A stretch of DNA of 64,000 nt from NCBI GenBank assembly GCA_019828565.1, contig JAHDYR010000003.1, positions 124,001 to 188,000 on the forward strand, given 5' to 3'. Shown here in pieces: positions 20,201 through 31,682 of the stretch. The stretch is from Carpediemonas membranifera. Taxonomy: Eukaryota; Fornicata. Made by a program: the position numbers and the translations under genes. Within the stretch, counting starts at the first letter, position 1, and each line of letters begins with the position of its first letter. The notes below the pieces were generated by a model, which had not been told where the DNA came from, searched no databases, and worked only from the letters and a program-made list of their open reading frames with translations.

Positions 20201-23200
20201 AACTGCCGGCGGGGCAGTAGTAGCCAGCAGTGCAGTTTCCAGTGGGCTCGGTCAGGCCAGTCGTCTCGCAATACTTGCCGGCAGTGCAGGAGGTGCACTG
20301 TCCAGGGGCCGACCGGCCGGTGGACGCTGAGAACGTGCCGGCAGAGCAGGAGTACTGTGTTGCCGACTCGGTGCCGGCAGGACAATAGTGGCCGGCGGGG
20401 CAGACGTTGCTGGCGTATGTGGCAGTGCCCTCGGGGCAGTAGTACCCAGACACGCAGGTCTCACACTCGCTCTGGCCGGCCTGTTCCTGGTAAGTGCCCG
20501 CGGCGCACGGGATGGGGCTGCCTGACCCGGACACGCAGTAGTAGCCGGCAGGGCAGATATTACCAGTGGTGCCGTCGATGGGGTTGGCAGACTGGGAGCC
20601 GCCAGTGCAGTAGTAGCCCGCCGAGCACAGCTCAGTGGGTGTAGACAGCGAGCTGGAGCTGCAGTAGGACCCGGCCGTGCAGCTAACGCAGGCACCAAGG
20701 TCGCCACCGGTGGTGCCGGAGTTATAGGTGCCCTTGGGGCATGAAGTGGGTGACGATGAGCCAGCGGGGCAGTACTTGCCGGCGCCGCAGACGTTTCCAG
20801 TCGTGCCGTCAGTCGGGGTGGACGTGGTCGCGCCAGACACGCAGTAGTAGCCGGCCGAGCAGTTGCCCGTGGGGGTGGCGAGCTGAGTGGTCTCGCAGTA
20901 CTGGCCGGCAGTGCAGGGCGTCTGGAAGGACGACCCAGCGGGGCAGTAGTAACCAGCAGAGCACTGGGCACCAGTCGTATCAGCCGGCGTGGCCGTCTCG
21001 GCAGACCCGACACAGTAGTAACCCGCGGCACACTCCCCCGAGACATCTGTCTGGGCGGTGTTCTCGCAGTAGTAACCGGGGTCGCAGTCGGTGCAGGCGT
21101 CCAGCTCAGTGAGGCCAGTCGCCGCGCCGTATGTGCCAGCGGGGCAGCTGTAGAGGTGCGGGTCCGTCGTCGAGACGGGGCAGTAGTAGCCTTGGGGGCA
21201 TGGGGTCAGCGTGTAGTCGCCTGTGCCCGACAGGCAGTAGTACCCGGCGGGGCAGGCCGTACACGAGGTCTGGCCGGCCTGGTCCTGGTACGTGCCCGCA
21301 GCACACGGGACGGGGCTGCTGGTGCCGGTGGGGCAGTAATAGCCGGCGGGGCATATGTCGCCAGTGACACCATCAATGGGCGTGGCGGAGGTCGCGTTCT
21401 CTGTGCAGTAGTAGCCGGCCGTGCACTGGGTGCCGACAGCCTCCATGTGGTCGTCGGGGCAGTAGTACCCGCCGGTGCAGGGCTTGCAGTCGTCCGCGGA
21501 CGCCTGGTTGAGCTGATCCTGGTAGCCCCCGGCCTCGCACGGTTCGGGGGCGCTGGACCCCTCGGGGCAGTAGTACCCCTTGGGGCAGTCGCCGCCGGCA
21601 GAGTCGGCGCCGTAGGCGTCAGTCGCGCCACCGGGGCAGTAATATCCCTCCTCGCAGAGCAAAGTCGCGGCTGACAGGCCAGTGGTGGGGCAGTAGTACC
21701 CGGCGGTGCAGCTAACACAGTCATCGACGGACTGAGCGAGCGTGCTGGGGCTGTACGTGCCAGCGGGGCAGTTGGTGCCGCTAGACGACCCAGCGGGGCA
21801 GTACTTTCCGGCGGGGCAGTCGGTTGGGGTCGACGTGGTGCTAGCACAGTAGTAACCTGCCGGGCATGTCTTGCATGTGGCGAGGCCGGACACATCGGCG
21901 TATGTGCCGGCAGAGCATGGCGTCTGGACAGATGAGCCAGCTGGGCAGTAGTACCCAGCGCCGCAGATGTCACCCTCGCCAGAGGCGGCGAGCGGTGTCG
22001 AGGACGTCGCGCCGCCCGAGCAGTAGTAGCCCTCTGCACAGTCACCAGTGACGGCGGCGAGGCCGGTGGTCTCGCAGTACTTTCCGGCAGTGCACTCCAC
22101 GCAGTCTCCGAGGGCGTCGGCGCCCTGGCTGTTCAGGAATGTCCCGGCGGGGCAGGCGAGCGGGCTTGAGGTCGCGTCAGGGCAGTAGTACCCGGAGGGG
22201 CAGCGGTCGCCGTAGGGTTGGCTCACAGGCGCGGGCTCGGTGGAGGAGCCTGAGCAGTAGTACCCGGCCGTGCAGTCGCCAGTGGGTGTGTCGAGCAGGC
22301 CGGCCGTCTCGCAGTACTGTCCACCAGGGCATGCCGTGCACTCAGACAGACTGGCGAGCCCGCTGGCAGTGGCGTATGTGCCTGCGGGGCACGAGGTCGG
22401 TACTGGACCCGGCGGGGCAGTAGGACCCCTTGGGGCAGGTCTGGGTCGAGTCCATGGCCGAGTTCGGGCAGTAGCTGCCGGCGGGGCAGGGCAAACAAGA
22501 CCCTTGGCCGGCCTGGGGCTGGTACGTGCCGGGGTCGCAGGGGGACTCGGCGATGGCGCCCTCCTCAGAGTAGTGACCGACGGAGACCTCGAACTGGGTC
22601 GGCGTGGACGAGCCGCCAGTGCAGTAGTACCCGGCGGCACAGTAGCCTGTCGTGGCGTTCTTCTCTGAGCCGGCGCAGTAGGACCCGGGCGGGCAATCGG
22701 TGCAGTCCGAGGCGTACCGGGCGCCCGTGTACGGGTTGTACGTCCCGGCCGGGCAGTTGGTGCCGGTTGCTGAGCCCTCGGGGCAGTACTTGCCGACGGG
22801 GCAGGGGCCGCCGGTGGGCAGGCCGGGGGGCGCTGAGGTGTAAGCCGCTCCCACGCAGTAGTAGCCGCGGTCACAGAGGCCGGTGGCGGCCGAGAGCCCG
22901 AGACCATCGCAGTATGACCCGGCGGGACAGTCGATGCAGTCCTCAGTGGACTTCATGCTGAGGGAGTTGCCGTAGGTGCCGAGAGGGCAGGGCTGGGGCG
23001 TATAGGACCCCTCGATGCAGTAGTAGCCGTTCGGACAGGCGACTGGATCGGCTGTCGCAGTGGGGCAGTAGAAGCCGGAGGGGCAGATTGAGCATGCGCC
23101 AACCTCACCTGCACCGGTCAGGTTGCGGTAGGTTCCGGCAGGGCATGAGATCTCGGTGGACGCCGACGACCCCGCGGGGCAGTAGTAGCCCTCGTCGCAG

Positions 23201-26200
23201 ACACCAGTGACAGCAGACTCGCCGCCGACGCAGTATGACCCGGCGGGGCAAGTCTCGCAGTCGCCCTCGGCCTCAGCGCCAGTGGTCGACCTGAACGCGC
23301 CAGGAGGGCAATCCACAGGGGCGGCGACACCGGCCTCGCAGTACTGGCCAACGGGGCAGGGCTCGTTGGTCAGCTCGGGGATCTTGTCCTGGCCCGTGGG
23401 GCAGTAGAGCCCGGCACTGCAGACCTGGGCGGTCATCTCAGTCTGGGTGGTGGTCTCGGTCCAGCAGTAGTGGCCCGCGGTGCACGAGGTGCAGGCAGAC
23501 GCACCCGAGGCAGAATATGAGCCGGCCGTGCACTCGGCGGGGTCAGAAGTCTCCAGCCCGCAGTAGTACCCGGCGGGGCACGTGGCGCACTCAGACCCGA
23601 GCACGCCTGGCCCCGCACTCTGGGCGCCCGTGACGCTGGAGAATGTGGTGGCGGGGCACTGGGTTGGGGCGGAGCTGCCTTCGGGGCAGTAGTTCCCAGT
23701 GGGGCAGGGGTCGCAGCACAGGTCGTTCTTCTGGCCCGTCAGAGGGTTGTATGTGCCGGCCGCACAGGGGTGCTGGGTGGCAGATGAAGTACCCTCAGGG
23801 CAGTAGTGGCCTGCAGGGCAGGGCGAGGTCGGGTCAGTCGAGGCCTGCAGACAATAGGAACCCTCAGGGCAAATAATACAGTTGGCAGCAGATATCTGAC
23901 CCGTATTGTTATTGAATGTTCCAGCAGCACAGGGGTACTCCGTGTCAAACGTCGTCCCGGCCGGACAATAGTGGCCAGTTGGGCACGTGGCAGGGGGGGT
24001 CGTGCCGCCCGTCCCTTCGAGGCAGTAATACCCCTCGGGGCAAATCTCGCACTCGATCGAGTCTGTCAGATTCGTCAGGTCAGTGAATGTCCCGGCCGGG
24101 CAGGGGTACTCCGTGGTGGAGACGGTGCCGGTGGGGCAGTAGTGGCCGGCCGCGCAGGATATGACAGGCGTGACGGTACCAGTGCCGGAGCAGACGAAGC
24201 TGGCCGTGCATGCCGTGCAGCTGGCCTGGGAGCTCCCGCCCGTGGTCTCGCGGTACGTGCCATCCGGGCAGGGGGTCGGGGCCGTTGAAGCCTGGAGACA
24301 GTAGTGGCCGGCTGGGCAGGTCTCGCAATCTCCGGTGTTCTCAGCGGCGACGTTTGAATAGAACGAACCAGCGGGGCACGGTGTGGCGGCGTAAGAGCCG
24401 GCGTTGGCCTCGCAGTAGTAGCCTGCCGGGCATGGAATCTCGCGGGATGAGCCAGATGGGCAGTAGAAGCCAGCATCGCAGTCGATGCAAGTCGCGGATG
24501 AGGTTGCCCCGGTCGTGGGTGAGTACGTTCCTGCGCCGCACGGGTTGGCGCGAGCAGTGGCAGTGCCGTCGGGGCAGTAGTACCCAGCGGGGCAGACGTA
24601 CTTGTCACCCTGGTCGGCGGGGTTTGTGATGCCGGAGGGGCAGTAGTATCCCTCAGGGCACGTGGTGCACTCACCGGCGGCACCCAGGCCAGTTGAAGCT
24701 CCGTAAGTGCCAGCGGCGCAGGGGAACTGCGCGGTCGTCCCGGAGAGGCAGTAGTACCCGATGGAGCAGATCGACGCGGCAGGGGTGGCCGTGTCGGACG
24801 TGGCCGGGCAGACGTAGCCGGCGTCACAGGCAGTGCAGGTTATCGCACCCGCCTCCGAGTAGGACCCGGCGGGGCAGCCAGAGGGGCCGCTGGATGCGGA
24901 GGGGCACTCGTAGCCGGCCGGGCAGATCGTGCAGGTCGTGGCGCCCTCGGCAGAGTACCAGCCCGAGGCGCAGGCGACGGGCGCGACACTGCTGTCGGCG
25001 CACTTGTAGCCAGCGGGGCAGGTGGTGCAGATGGTGGTGCCGCCGAGCGAGTACGATCCCGATGAGCAAGCCTTCATAGTGCCGACCTTATCGGGGCAGT
25101 AAGACCCGGTGTCACACGCGGTGCAAGACGTCGCACCGCCGGTCGAGTACTCACCAGCGTCACACGCTGTGACAATGGCGGCATCGGTGTCGGGGCAGTA
25201 GTAGCCTTCGGGGCAGACAGTACAGGCTGTCGACCCGGCAACGGCGTACTCACCGGAGGAGCAGGCTACGGGCGTGGAAACGGTGTCAGCACACGCAGAC
25301 CCAGCGGGGCACGTGGTACATGAGGTGGACTTTGCCAGCGAGTACTGCCCGAGGTCACAGGGCACGCGGTCAGAGATGCTACCACTGGGGCAGGCGTACC
25401 CGGCCTCGCACGGCGTGCATGAGGTGGCCCCGCTGTCGGAGTACTCGCCCTCAGCACATGCAGTGACTGTCGCGGCGTCCGTATCCGGGCAGTAGAAGCC
25501 CTCAGGGCACTCGGTGCAGTCTGTCGACCCAGCCTCGCTATAGTAGCCAGCGAGGCAGCTGACGATGCCAGTGCCGTCGGCGTTGGGGCAGGCCTGACCA
25601 GCGGGGCACTCCGTGCAGGCGGTCGCGCTCCCGGTGGAGTAATAGCCTGCGGCGCATGCGACAATACTGTCTGCGGGCGTCACGGCGTAGTACCCGGCGG
25701 GGACTGCGAGGCAGGCGTAGGTCGTCGGGTTGACGTACTGGCCGCTGGAGCAGGCCACGGGGGCGGAGGACGTCGTCGGGCATCCGTAGCCCGCCGGGCA
25801 GGTGGTGCAGGATGTGTCACCAGCCAGGGCATACGTGCCTAGCGGGCACGTTGTGGGTGTCGCCGAGCAGGTTGACCCGGCCGTGCACTCGGTGCAGGAG
25901 GTTGACATGGCTGTCGAGTAGAAGCCAGCGGGACAGGCCGTCGCAGTGGTCTTGTCAGAGCATTCGTAGCCGGCGGGACATGCAATGCAGGACTGCTGAC
26001 CAGTGGCGCTCTGATAGTAGCCGTTGGCGCAAGCGACGTGCGCCTCGTCGGGGCTGGGGCAGTAGTACCCGGCCTCGCAGTCGACGCACGACTGTCTGTT
26101 CGAGGCCACGTACTGGCCGTCCGCACAAGCACTCGGCGACGCCGGATCGGAGCACTCGTAGCCGTCAGGACACGTGCTGCACGAGGTCGACCCGGCGGGC

Positions 26201-26740
26201 GCATAGGACCCGGCCGAGCAGGCCACGGGAGACGAGGACGGCGTGGCACACTTGAATCCCTCGGGACAGACAGTGCATGACGTCGCGCTGCCACTGGAAT
26301 AGTAGCCGTATGAGCATGGGACTGGCGCGGACGTCGTCGTAAGACACGCGGACCCGGCGGGGCACGACGTGCACGTTGATGCACCACTGAGCGCGTATGT
26401 GCCGCTCGAGCATGTCAGACAGGACGACGCGCCGGCACTCGAGTAGGTTCCAGCGGGGCAGGTCGCACACGCCGAACCAGCAAGGGAGTACGTGCCTGCC
26501 GCGCAATCTGTGCAGTCGGAAGCTGCCGTAGAGCCAGTACCAGAGGTAGATGTACCTGCTGAGCAGGCTGTGGCCGTATATCCATCGGTGCAACTGTGTG
26601 AGGGGGAATGCGGCAACGAACTAAAACCCTGAGGGGCAAGGGAGACATTCGCCGATGAAATCGGGATGGACGTATTCTCCAGCCGAACACGCCAAGGCCA
26701 CCGCGATAAAGAGAGAAATTAACAGGATAAGCTTCTTCAT
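8223..26740 (-). CDS. Giant GCC2/GCC3 cysteine-rich type I membrane protein (about 6,160 codons; frame breaks)
   Basis: A single gene of 18.5 kb with the ATG at 26740. A signal peptide (MKKLILLISLFIAVALACSA) is followed by a 28-nt intron (26594-26621). Then come about 4,000 residues of ephrin-receptor-like GCC2/GCC3 repeats (CPAGYYCPAGSS...PCxAGTY), a less Cys-rich domain of about 340 residues, one span (WPLIIGIVATVVVFVIILVIAAWW, near residue 4400) and a 1,750-residue cytoplasmic part. The last has 'DP.TG..VPV' repeats (about 4780-4900) and a long charged coiled coil (about 5100-6040). The frame must shift at about 22405, 16081, 16013 (compensating), 11377, 10926 and 8520. All but one are +1, mostly in runs of three identical bases. 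With those shifts the total is exactly divisible by three. Such proteins are surface or matrix proteins in metamonads; an adhesive or structural role is inferred. Confidence 0.8.
19141..20951. repeat. Higher-order tandem repeat, period about 783-786 bp
   Basis: Segments beginning GTGGTGCCGGAGTTATAGG start at 19141, 19927 and 20710. The first and third are near-identical over about 240 bp, and the middle one over about 130 bp. A second marker (GGTGGACGCTGAGAACGTG...) recurs at about 19536 and 20319 over about 140 bp, the same 783-bp offset. Period divided by three is 261-262 residues, that is, several GCC repeats amplified as a block. Confidence 0.85.
26594..26621 (-). other. 28-nt spliceosomal intron after the signal peptide
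   Basis: Donor GTTCGT, acceptor CCTCACACAG. Splicing joins CPSGF to YCTDGYTAT and so completes a canonical GCC2/GCC3 motif. Unspliced, the signal-peptide exon meets a stop within two codons. Confidence 0.85.
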
Positions 26741-27056
26741 CGTCGTTGGATGGGTATTTTCGCGATAAATTTATGTGAGCCTCGGCGCCGCACAGGGCGT
26801 CGATGGCCACGCGACTGGCGTCCAGACTCATTCAGGGGTTGGGCGCTTGATTTTGGCGCTTCACTTGAGCCTATTTGAGATTTGCTCTAAAGAATGCTTC
26901 CAAAGGCATTCCAAGTCACTTCACGTCTAGTTGTGCCCATATATGAGTCAGGCACGATACACCGTGGCACAAAAAGCAATGTGCAGGTTTACCCACTACT
27001 GTGATGTCATGACGGCGATGACACGCCTTTGTACGAAGGAACTGCAGCATTAACGC
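26741..27056. promoter_or_regulatory. Divergent promoter region, 316 bp
   Basis: It lies between the starts of the giant gene (minus) and the acidic single-span protein gene (plus). AT-rich stretches flank the minus start (TTTTCGCGATAAATTTATG). I see no defined box and no RNA gene. Confidence 0.4.
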
Positions 27057-28037
27057 ATGATGGAAGCTGATTCATCACCATCAGTCGACAATAACGTCTC
27101 AACGTTCAGCGTCAGCCCCGCCTCGGTTCGTTCCAGTCCAGTGGCGCACTACGCCAAAGAAGAACGCAAACCAGCTATTCCCCCGCGTCTGTTGTACGTT
27201 ATTCTTCTCGGAGCATTCCTCTTTGCTGTTCCCTTGACTATATCATTCGTGTTTGCCTCAGACATCTTCGAGGACCTTGATCGCGAAGAGGCGAAGTTCC
27301 AGCATCAACACGTCACAGAGGCATTTGACCTCGAGCAGGACCTCAGGGCACACATAACAGAGGCACTGGCGATGTCTGCTAGCACTGAGCTTGTCTCCTA
27401 CGTACGGGGTGAGCTCGCTGAGTTCCAGACACCAGAATCACTCCGCAGGATTCTCAAGCTTATCTACAGCTCAGTAGAGGATATGAGGGCCGCGGATACC
27501 CCCTCCAGCATGACACAGGGGGAGAGTCGACTTCCCCCGGTCGACCTCGAGCGGGATCCCGAGGGAGTTCACCGTACAAGGGATTACGAGCCGGTGGATG
27601 TGCCTGAAGACGAAGTGTTCACAGAGGCCGAGGGGAGTTTGTTGGACGACATGACGGACGGGCCTGACTGGGATGAGGGTGACCATGGGCGGCAAGGGCA
27701 CATTGACGAAGGCGTGGGCCAGGGCAGTCGGGAGAGAGGTCAAGATATGGACGAGGAGAGAGAAGAAGCCAGGGACGAGACCAGGGATCAGGACAGGGAC
27801 ATGGACCGCGAGCGTGTTCCTGAGCCTGAAGAAGAACACGAGGAGGAGCGTGAGGAGGAACGTTGGCACGAGCACGAGGATGAGGATGAGCATGAGCATG
27901 ATCATGACTGTGAAGAAGAGCACGAGAAAGACCACGACCAGGATGACCTTGAGCCCGAGGAGTCTCCCGAGACCCCTGCCGCTGAGGAGCCCGAGGAGTA
28001 CCAGCCGTGGGCAGAAGCCCTTAACTCCGTCCTTTAA
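27057..28037 (+). CDS. Single-span membrane protein with long acidic tail
   Basis: 326 residues. An N-terminal cytoplasmic-type segment (about 45 residues) is followed by one hydrophobic span (LLYVILLGAFLFAVPLTISFVFA, about 45-68), a helical region (FDLEQDLRAHITEALAMSAS...) and a 170-residue tail dominated by Glu/Asp/His/Arg (EHEEEREEERWHEHEDEDEH). The His/Asp/Glu-rich tail could bind metal ions or basic partners, but this is speculation. No family is recognised. Two ATGs in tandem (27057, 27060) make the start ambiguous by one residue. Confidence 0.75.
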   Translation: MMEADSSPSVDNNVSTFSVSPASVRSSPVAHYAKEERKPAIPPRLLYVILLGAFLFAVPLTISFVFASDIFEDLDREEAKFQHQHVTEAFDLEQDLRAHITEALAMSASTELVSYVRGELAEFQTPESLRRILKLIYSSVEDMRAADTPSSMTQGESRLPPVDLERDPEGVHRTRDYEPVDVPEDEVFTEAEGSLLDDMTDGPDWDEGDHGRQGHIDEGVGQGSRERGQDMDEEREEARDETRDQDRDMDRERVPEPEEEHEEEREEERWHEHEDEDEHEHDHDCEEEHEKDHDQDDLEPEESPETPAAEEPEEYQPWAEALNSVL

Positions 28038-28158
28038 TGTAAATACGACCTGCTGCCCTCTAGGGCGTGTTCATTTGATTAGCACACGTGCTCGATTTAC
28101 TGCGATACATGAGCAATCATAACTTCTTGAACAAACGATAACGAACGCAAACGCGAAC

Positions 28159-30045
28159 ATGGCCGATATCCTGGATCCTCTGAGCCTACTGCATGATGTT
28201 TTGAACGATGTAGGAATGGATATCCAGCGCCTGGAGAGCGAACTGGGCCTTGATGAGCCGGCATCAACTCCGCCAGCGATGGTTCGCCAGTTCTCCCAGG
28301 AGATTCGCCCTACACTCGCGAGAACGAGCTTGTATACACCACATTCCAACACACGCACGTCCAGGTTCAGTTCCGCGGACAGCCAGCACCCTTCGACCGG
28401 TACTCTGATCTCTCGGCGAGTGTACGACCGCCCCAGCTACATGGCCGCCATCAGCCCCACGGCCATCCCCCGCAGTGACCGCGATAAGACATACATCGAG
28501 GCCAAGCGCCGTGCCAACGACTTCCGACGGACTCAGCTCGAGTCATTCACCCCACAGCCCAAGAAGCTGTCAAAGCTGGCCTCCCCTCAGACCCCGGTGC
28601 CACAGATCGCCAGGCGCCGGGCGTCTGTAGCCTCAGTGCACTCTATCAGGGAGTCCCCCCTCACCAGTGCGCGGGACGACGTCAGGGCAGCGGAGGCCCG
28701 CCAGTACGAGGCCGAGCTGCAGTCCAGACAGAAGGCCATCGCCGCCCTCGGTGTCGGCTCGGTCCGTGACTACAAGCGCTACGTCGGACTGACCCTCGAG
28801 GAGCGTGCCCAGTGCGATACCGGGCTGACCCGGTTCCAGGCGCTGTGGCGGGCCCACGTAGTCCGGAACAGTCTGAAACAGCCCCTAAAACTGCACCGCA
28901 AGAGACAGCGTGTGGTGCTGGAGCTGTTGGACACCGAGGAGCGGTTCCACACGGCCCTGTGCACGATGGTCGACCGGTACTACAAGCCCCTCGTCACAGC
29001 AGACCTGCTGCCCGCTGCGGTGGTCGAGGCCATCATCCCGACCGACGCGATCAACCAGATCCTGGCGATATCCGCCAAGATCCGCGCGGCGCTGTCCCAA
29101 CGCCTCTTCCATGGCTACGGGCTGTACACGAGGGTCGGGGACACGCTGCTGCCTCTGCTTGACGGGCTCATGGTCTACTCGCCCTACATCAACGGGTTCG
29201 ACCGTATGATGAAGGCTCTGACCGACGCCAAGGCGCAGTGCCCCGAGCTGGACGCCTGGCTGGGGGACGTGGCGTCGGGCGGGCTGGACCTCTCGTCGTA
29301 CCTCATCATGCCCGTCCAGCGGATCCCTAGGCTCGAGCTGCTGATACGGGACATCAAGAAAGACGTGCCCGAGGGCCACCCCGACCACGCCGACCTCGAC
29401 GCGGTGTTCGAGGGACTCAAACGGATCGGACAGTTCATCAACGAGAACAAGCGCACCGAGGAATCCCGCCAGGCCGTGGAGACGTTCGAGCGGGGCGTGC
29501 GGGGTCTGCCCGACGGCGTGCTCCTGAGTGCCCCCGGTCGCCGTATGATCAAGCAGGGCGCCGGACTCAAGCGGAGCAAGCTGCAGCAGGCCCGGACGAC
29601 GGCCGTTACTGCGGCCCTGATGACGGGCGTGCTCGTGCTGGCGGACGAGAAGAAGGACCGTCTCGAGTTTACGAGGGCCATTCCCCTGCACGACGCGACC
29701 ATCACGGACCTCAGGCCGTTCGGGCTGGGCGAGTGCATCGGCGTCAGCGACCCCTCGGGCACAGGCTGCGTGCTGGCCTTCGACACTGCCGCGGAGAGGG
29801 AGGCCTGGGTCCAAGCGCTCCACCTCGCCATCTCGGACGCCGCCCTCGCCGACCCCGAGCTCAGCGCCATCGACGAGGTGCTGAGCGGTGGGTTCGACAC
29901 GCCCATGACGGAGTCCCCCGCGTTGACTCCGAAGCTGTCAATGGGCCGACTGGCCCCGGACCAGACTGTCTACCTGACAACGCAGGAGACGTTCGGGGCA
30001 GAGATGGATTCACCCTTGAGTCAGCTCCTGCCGCTATCGGAATAA
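28159..30045 (+). CDS. Rho guanine-nucleotide exchange factor (IQ-DH-PH)
   Basis: 628 residues. The N-terminal 190 residues are Ser/Pro/Arg-rich and probably disordered. An IQ-like helix (TRFQALWRAHVVRNSL, about 225) precedes a DH domain (about 248-440). Its hallmark blocks are VVLELLDTEERFHTAL (CR1), LDGLMVYSPYINGF and the CR3 helix LSSYLIMPVQRIPRLELLIRDI. A PH-like domain follows (about 455-570: LMTGVLVLADEK..., AAEREAWVQALHLAI with the conserved Trp in the C-terminal helix). It should catalyse GDP release from a Rho/Rac GTPase at membranes and so act with the actin machinery, of which the WH2 protein in this window is a possible downstream member (inference). The ORF is intact and single-exon. 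Confidence 0.93.
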   Translation: MADILDPLSLLHDVLNDVGMDIQRLESELGLDEPASTPPAMVRQFSQEIRPTLARTSLYTPHSNTRTSRFSSADSQHPSTGTLISRRVYDRPSYMAAISPTAIPRSDRDKTYIEAKRRANDFRRTQLESFTPQPKKLSKLASPQTPVPQIARRRASVASVHSIRESPLTSARDDVRAAEARQYEAELQSRQKAIAALGVGSVRDYKRYVGLTLEERAQCDTGLTRFQALWRAHVVRNSLKQPLKLHRKRQRVVLELLDTEERFHTALCTMVDRYYKPLVTADLLPAAVVEAIIPTDAINQILAISAKIRAALSQRLFHGYGLYTRVGDTLLPLLDGLMVYSPYINGFDRMMKALTDAKAQCPELDAWLGDVASGGLDLSSYLIMPVQRIPRLELLIRDIKKDVPEGHPDHADLDAVFEGLKRIGQFINENKRTEESRQAVETFERGVRGLPDGVLLSAPGRRMIKQGAGLKRSKLQQARTTAVTAALMTGVLVLADEKKDRLEFTRAIPLHDATITDLRPFGLGECIGVSDPSGTGCVLAFDTAAEREAWVQALHLAISDAALADPELSAIDEVLSGGFDTPMTESPALTPKLSMGRLAPDQTVYLTTQETFGAEMDSPLSQLLPLSE

Positions 30046-30088
30046 ATTGGACGATTTATGATAATCTAAGCTGCAACAATGCCACTGC

Positions 30089-31385
30089 TCAGTCGAGTTC
30101 AATGACTTCAACAGGACTCTCTACCAGGACGGGCATCCCTATCTCGGGCAGTGCGGCCTCATCCTCAAGACGGGGTCGTCTTGGGATAAACTCCGACCGG
30201 GCCTGTGGCTGGCTAGGGTCGAGGTCTATAACCTCGAGGCTCTTCCGCTTCTGGGGCTGCGGGGTCTGGCTGAGGAATGGGATCAGAGTGGAGCGGTCGG
30301 TTGACAGATCCATGCAATCTTTCAGATGCGCCTTGATCTTCTTGGCCTCTTCCGGAGCTGTGGACACAATCGACTGCACCCGCTTTGGCCCGAGGACCCG
30401 CACTAGAGCCCTAGCTTCGCTGAACGACGAGTGCTCGCTGTATGCAAGGGTAAGCAGCATTGCCTGGCCAGAACAGTCGGGGTGGGTCGCTGTCTTGACG
30501 AGGGTGCCCGTGCCGTTGCGGGGGTTGGTGTGGGTCCAGCCCGTGGCGACGACCCCGACGACTGAGGTGAATCCCGCCTGGACTGCATGCTCGAGGAGGC
30601 CGGGCATGCCCTTGAACGAGACGCCCTTAGCCACGTGGACTTGCGCGGTGACGTCTGTGGCAGTGAAATACTTGGCCACGATGGCAGGGGGGTACATCAC
30701 TGATAGGAGGGCCAGCTTGGCCTCGGACACGTTCACACGGGTGTGGAGCGCGTCCGCTAGGGCAAAGAGGACCTTCTCCTTTCCAATCTTGTATGTTGCC
30801 ACCACGAACAGTCTGTCAGGCCTGTTGAGTTCGAGTGCTCTCGTCGTCAGGGCGTCGAGGACTGCACGTTGGGCCGGGAACTCCCAACGCGGGCTGAGGT
30901 ACGTCGTGTCCAAGAATATTGTCTCGATGTCGCCCGCTAGTCCTGCTATCGCGTCCGCGCTCTCCCGATCCATGTCCGCCGGGTGGTACCGGAAGTCGCC
31001 CGTGAACAGTACCCGCCGCTTGCCTTGGCGGATGAGGAACATGCATGCGCCAGGGCAGTGGTTGGCGTCGAGGGCAGTGATGTAGACTCCCGTGCCATCG
31101 ATCTCGACTGGCTTGTTGAGTTGGAGGGGTCTGAAATGGTTCTGGAGGATGCCGATGTCCTGAACAGCAAGGGCGATCGTTATGGGCGTTGCAAAGATCG
31201 GTCCGTACTTCCAGTTCTGTGTAATGGGTTGTTTTGTGGCGTACCTTGTTCAGGCCACCGTAATGGTCGCTATGATAGTGTGTGAGGCCGTAGAACGCAA
31301 ACTCAGGGCTTTTGAGAGCAAAACCATCAATCAGCATTGAAATGCCGCTTAGTGGGACCTTGCAAGCCTTCAATCGCGGATCCAT
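30089..31385 (-). CDS. SNM1/Pso2 (DCLRE1) beta-CASP DNA nuclease
   Basis: Coding is complement(join(30089..31216,31245..31385)), 422 residues. The metallo-beta-lactamase signature HYHSDHYGG (HxHxDH) is at residues 37-45. After the 28-nt intron come DANHCPGACMFLI and FTGDFRYHPADM (motif 3/4 region), then the beta-CASP part with YLSPRWEFP and YKIGKEKVLFALA, and SEHSSFSEA. This is the SNM1/Apollo/Artemis family of 5' exonucleases for crosslink repair and end processing (family knowledge). The tail (after about 350) carries basic and acidic clusters. Without the intron the N-terminal metal motif is out of frame with the rest. It ends 43 bp from the RhoGEF stop (convergent). Confidence 0.93.
31217..31244 (-). 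other. 28-nt spliceosomal intron
   Basis: Donor GTACGC, acceptor CATTACACAG, phase 0 after residue 47 (..GGLNK). Splicing joins directly into NWKYGPIFATPITIALAV, the expected SNM1 sequence between motif 2 and motif 3. Confidence 0.9.
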
Positions 31386-31682
31386 TTCATCTGCTCTTTG
31401 CCGTCAGCCTTGCTCGCCTGAAGCGCAGTTTTCGACCATGGTCACAACTGAGCCTTGCAGCCTCAAGACTGGCGCTGACACATCCAATGGCTGCCCAGTA
31501 AGCGCAGCAGGGTGGACATGTCAGCATCATTTGAAGTATGGCAGCTGGAGCAGCTGCGGGAAGGCTACTGCCATTCAGGACGTGGCTTGAGAGTTGTCAT
31601 TCGAATTGACGAATTACATTCAGTTCCGTAAATCATGTAACGGAAGGTCGCAACTGAACAACCACTCTCCTTCTGCCGCTCA
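31386..31682. promoter_or_regulatory. Divergent promoter region, 297 bp
   Basis: It separates the SNM1 start (minus) from the CIPK-like kinase start (plus). It is AT-richer near 31600-31650. No defined motif or RNA gene is seen. Confidence 0.4.

Noticed and set aside
11385-22907. Treating the cysteine-rich part, the middle part and the coiled-coil part as separate genes
   Set aside because: No stops, starts or intergenic features lie at the junctions; single-base corrections give one continuous protein with a logical domain order.
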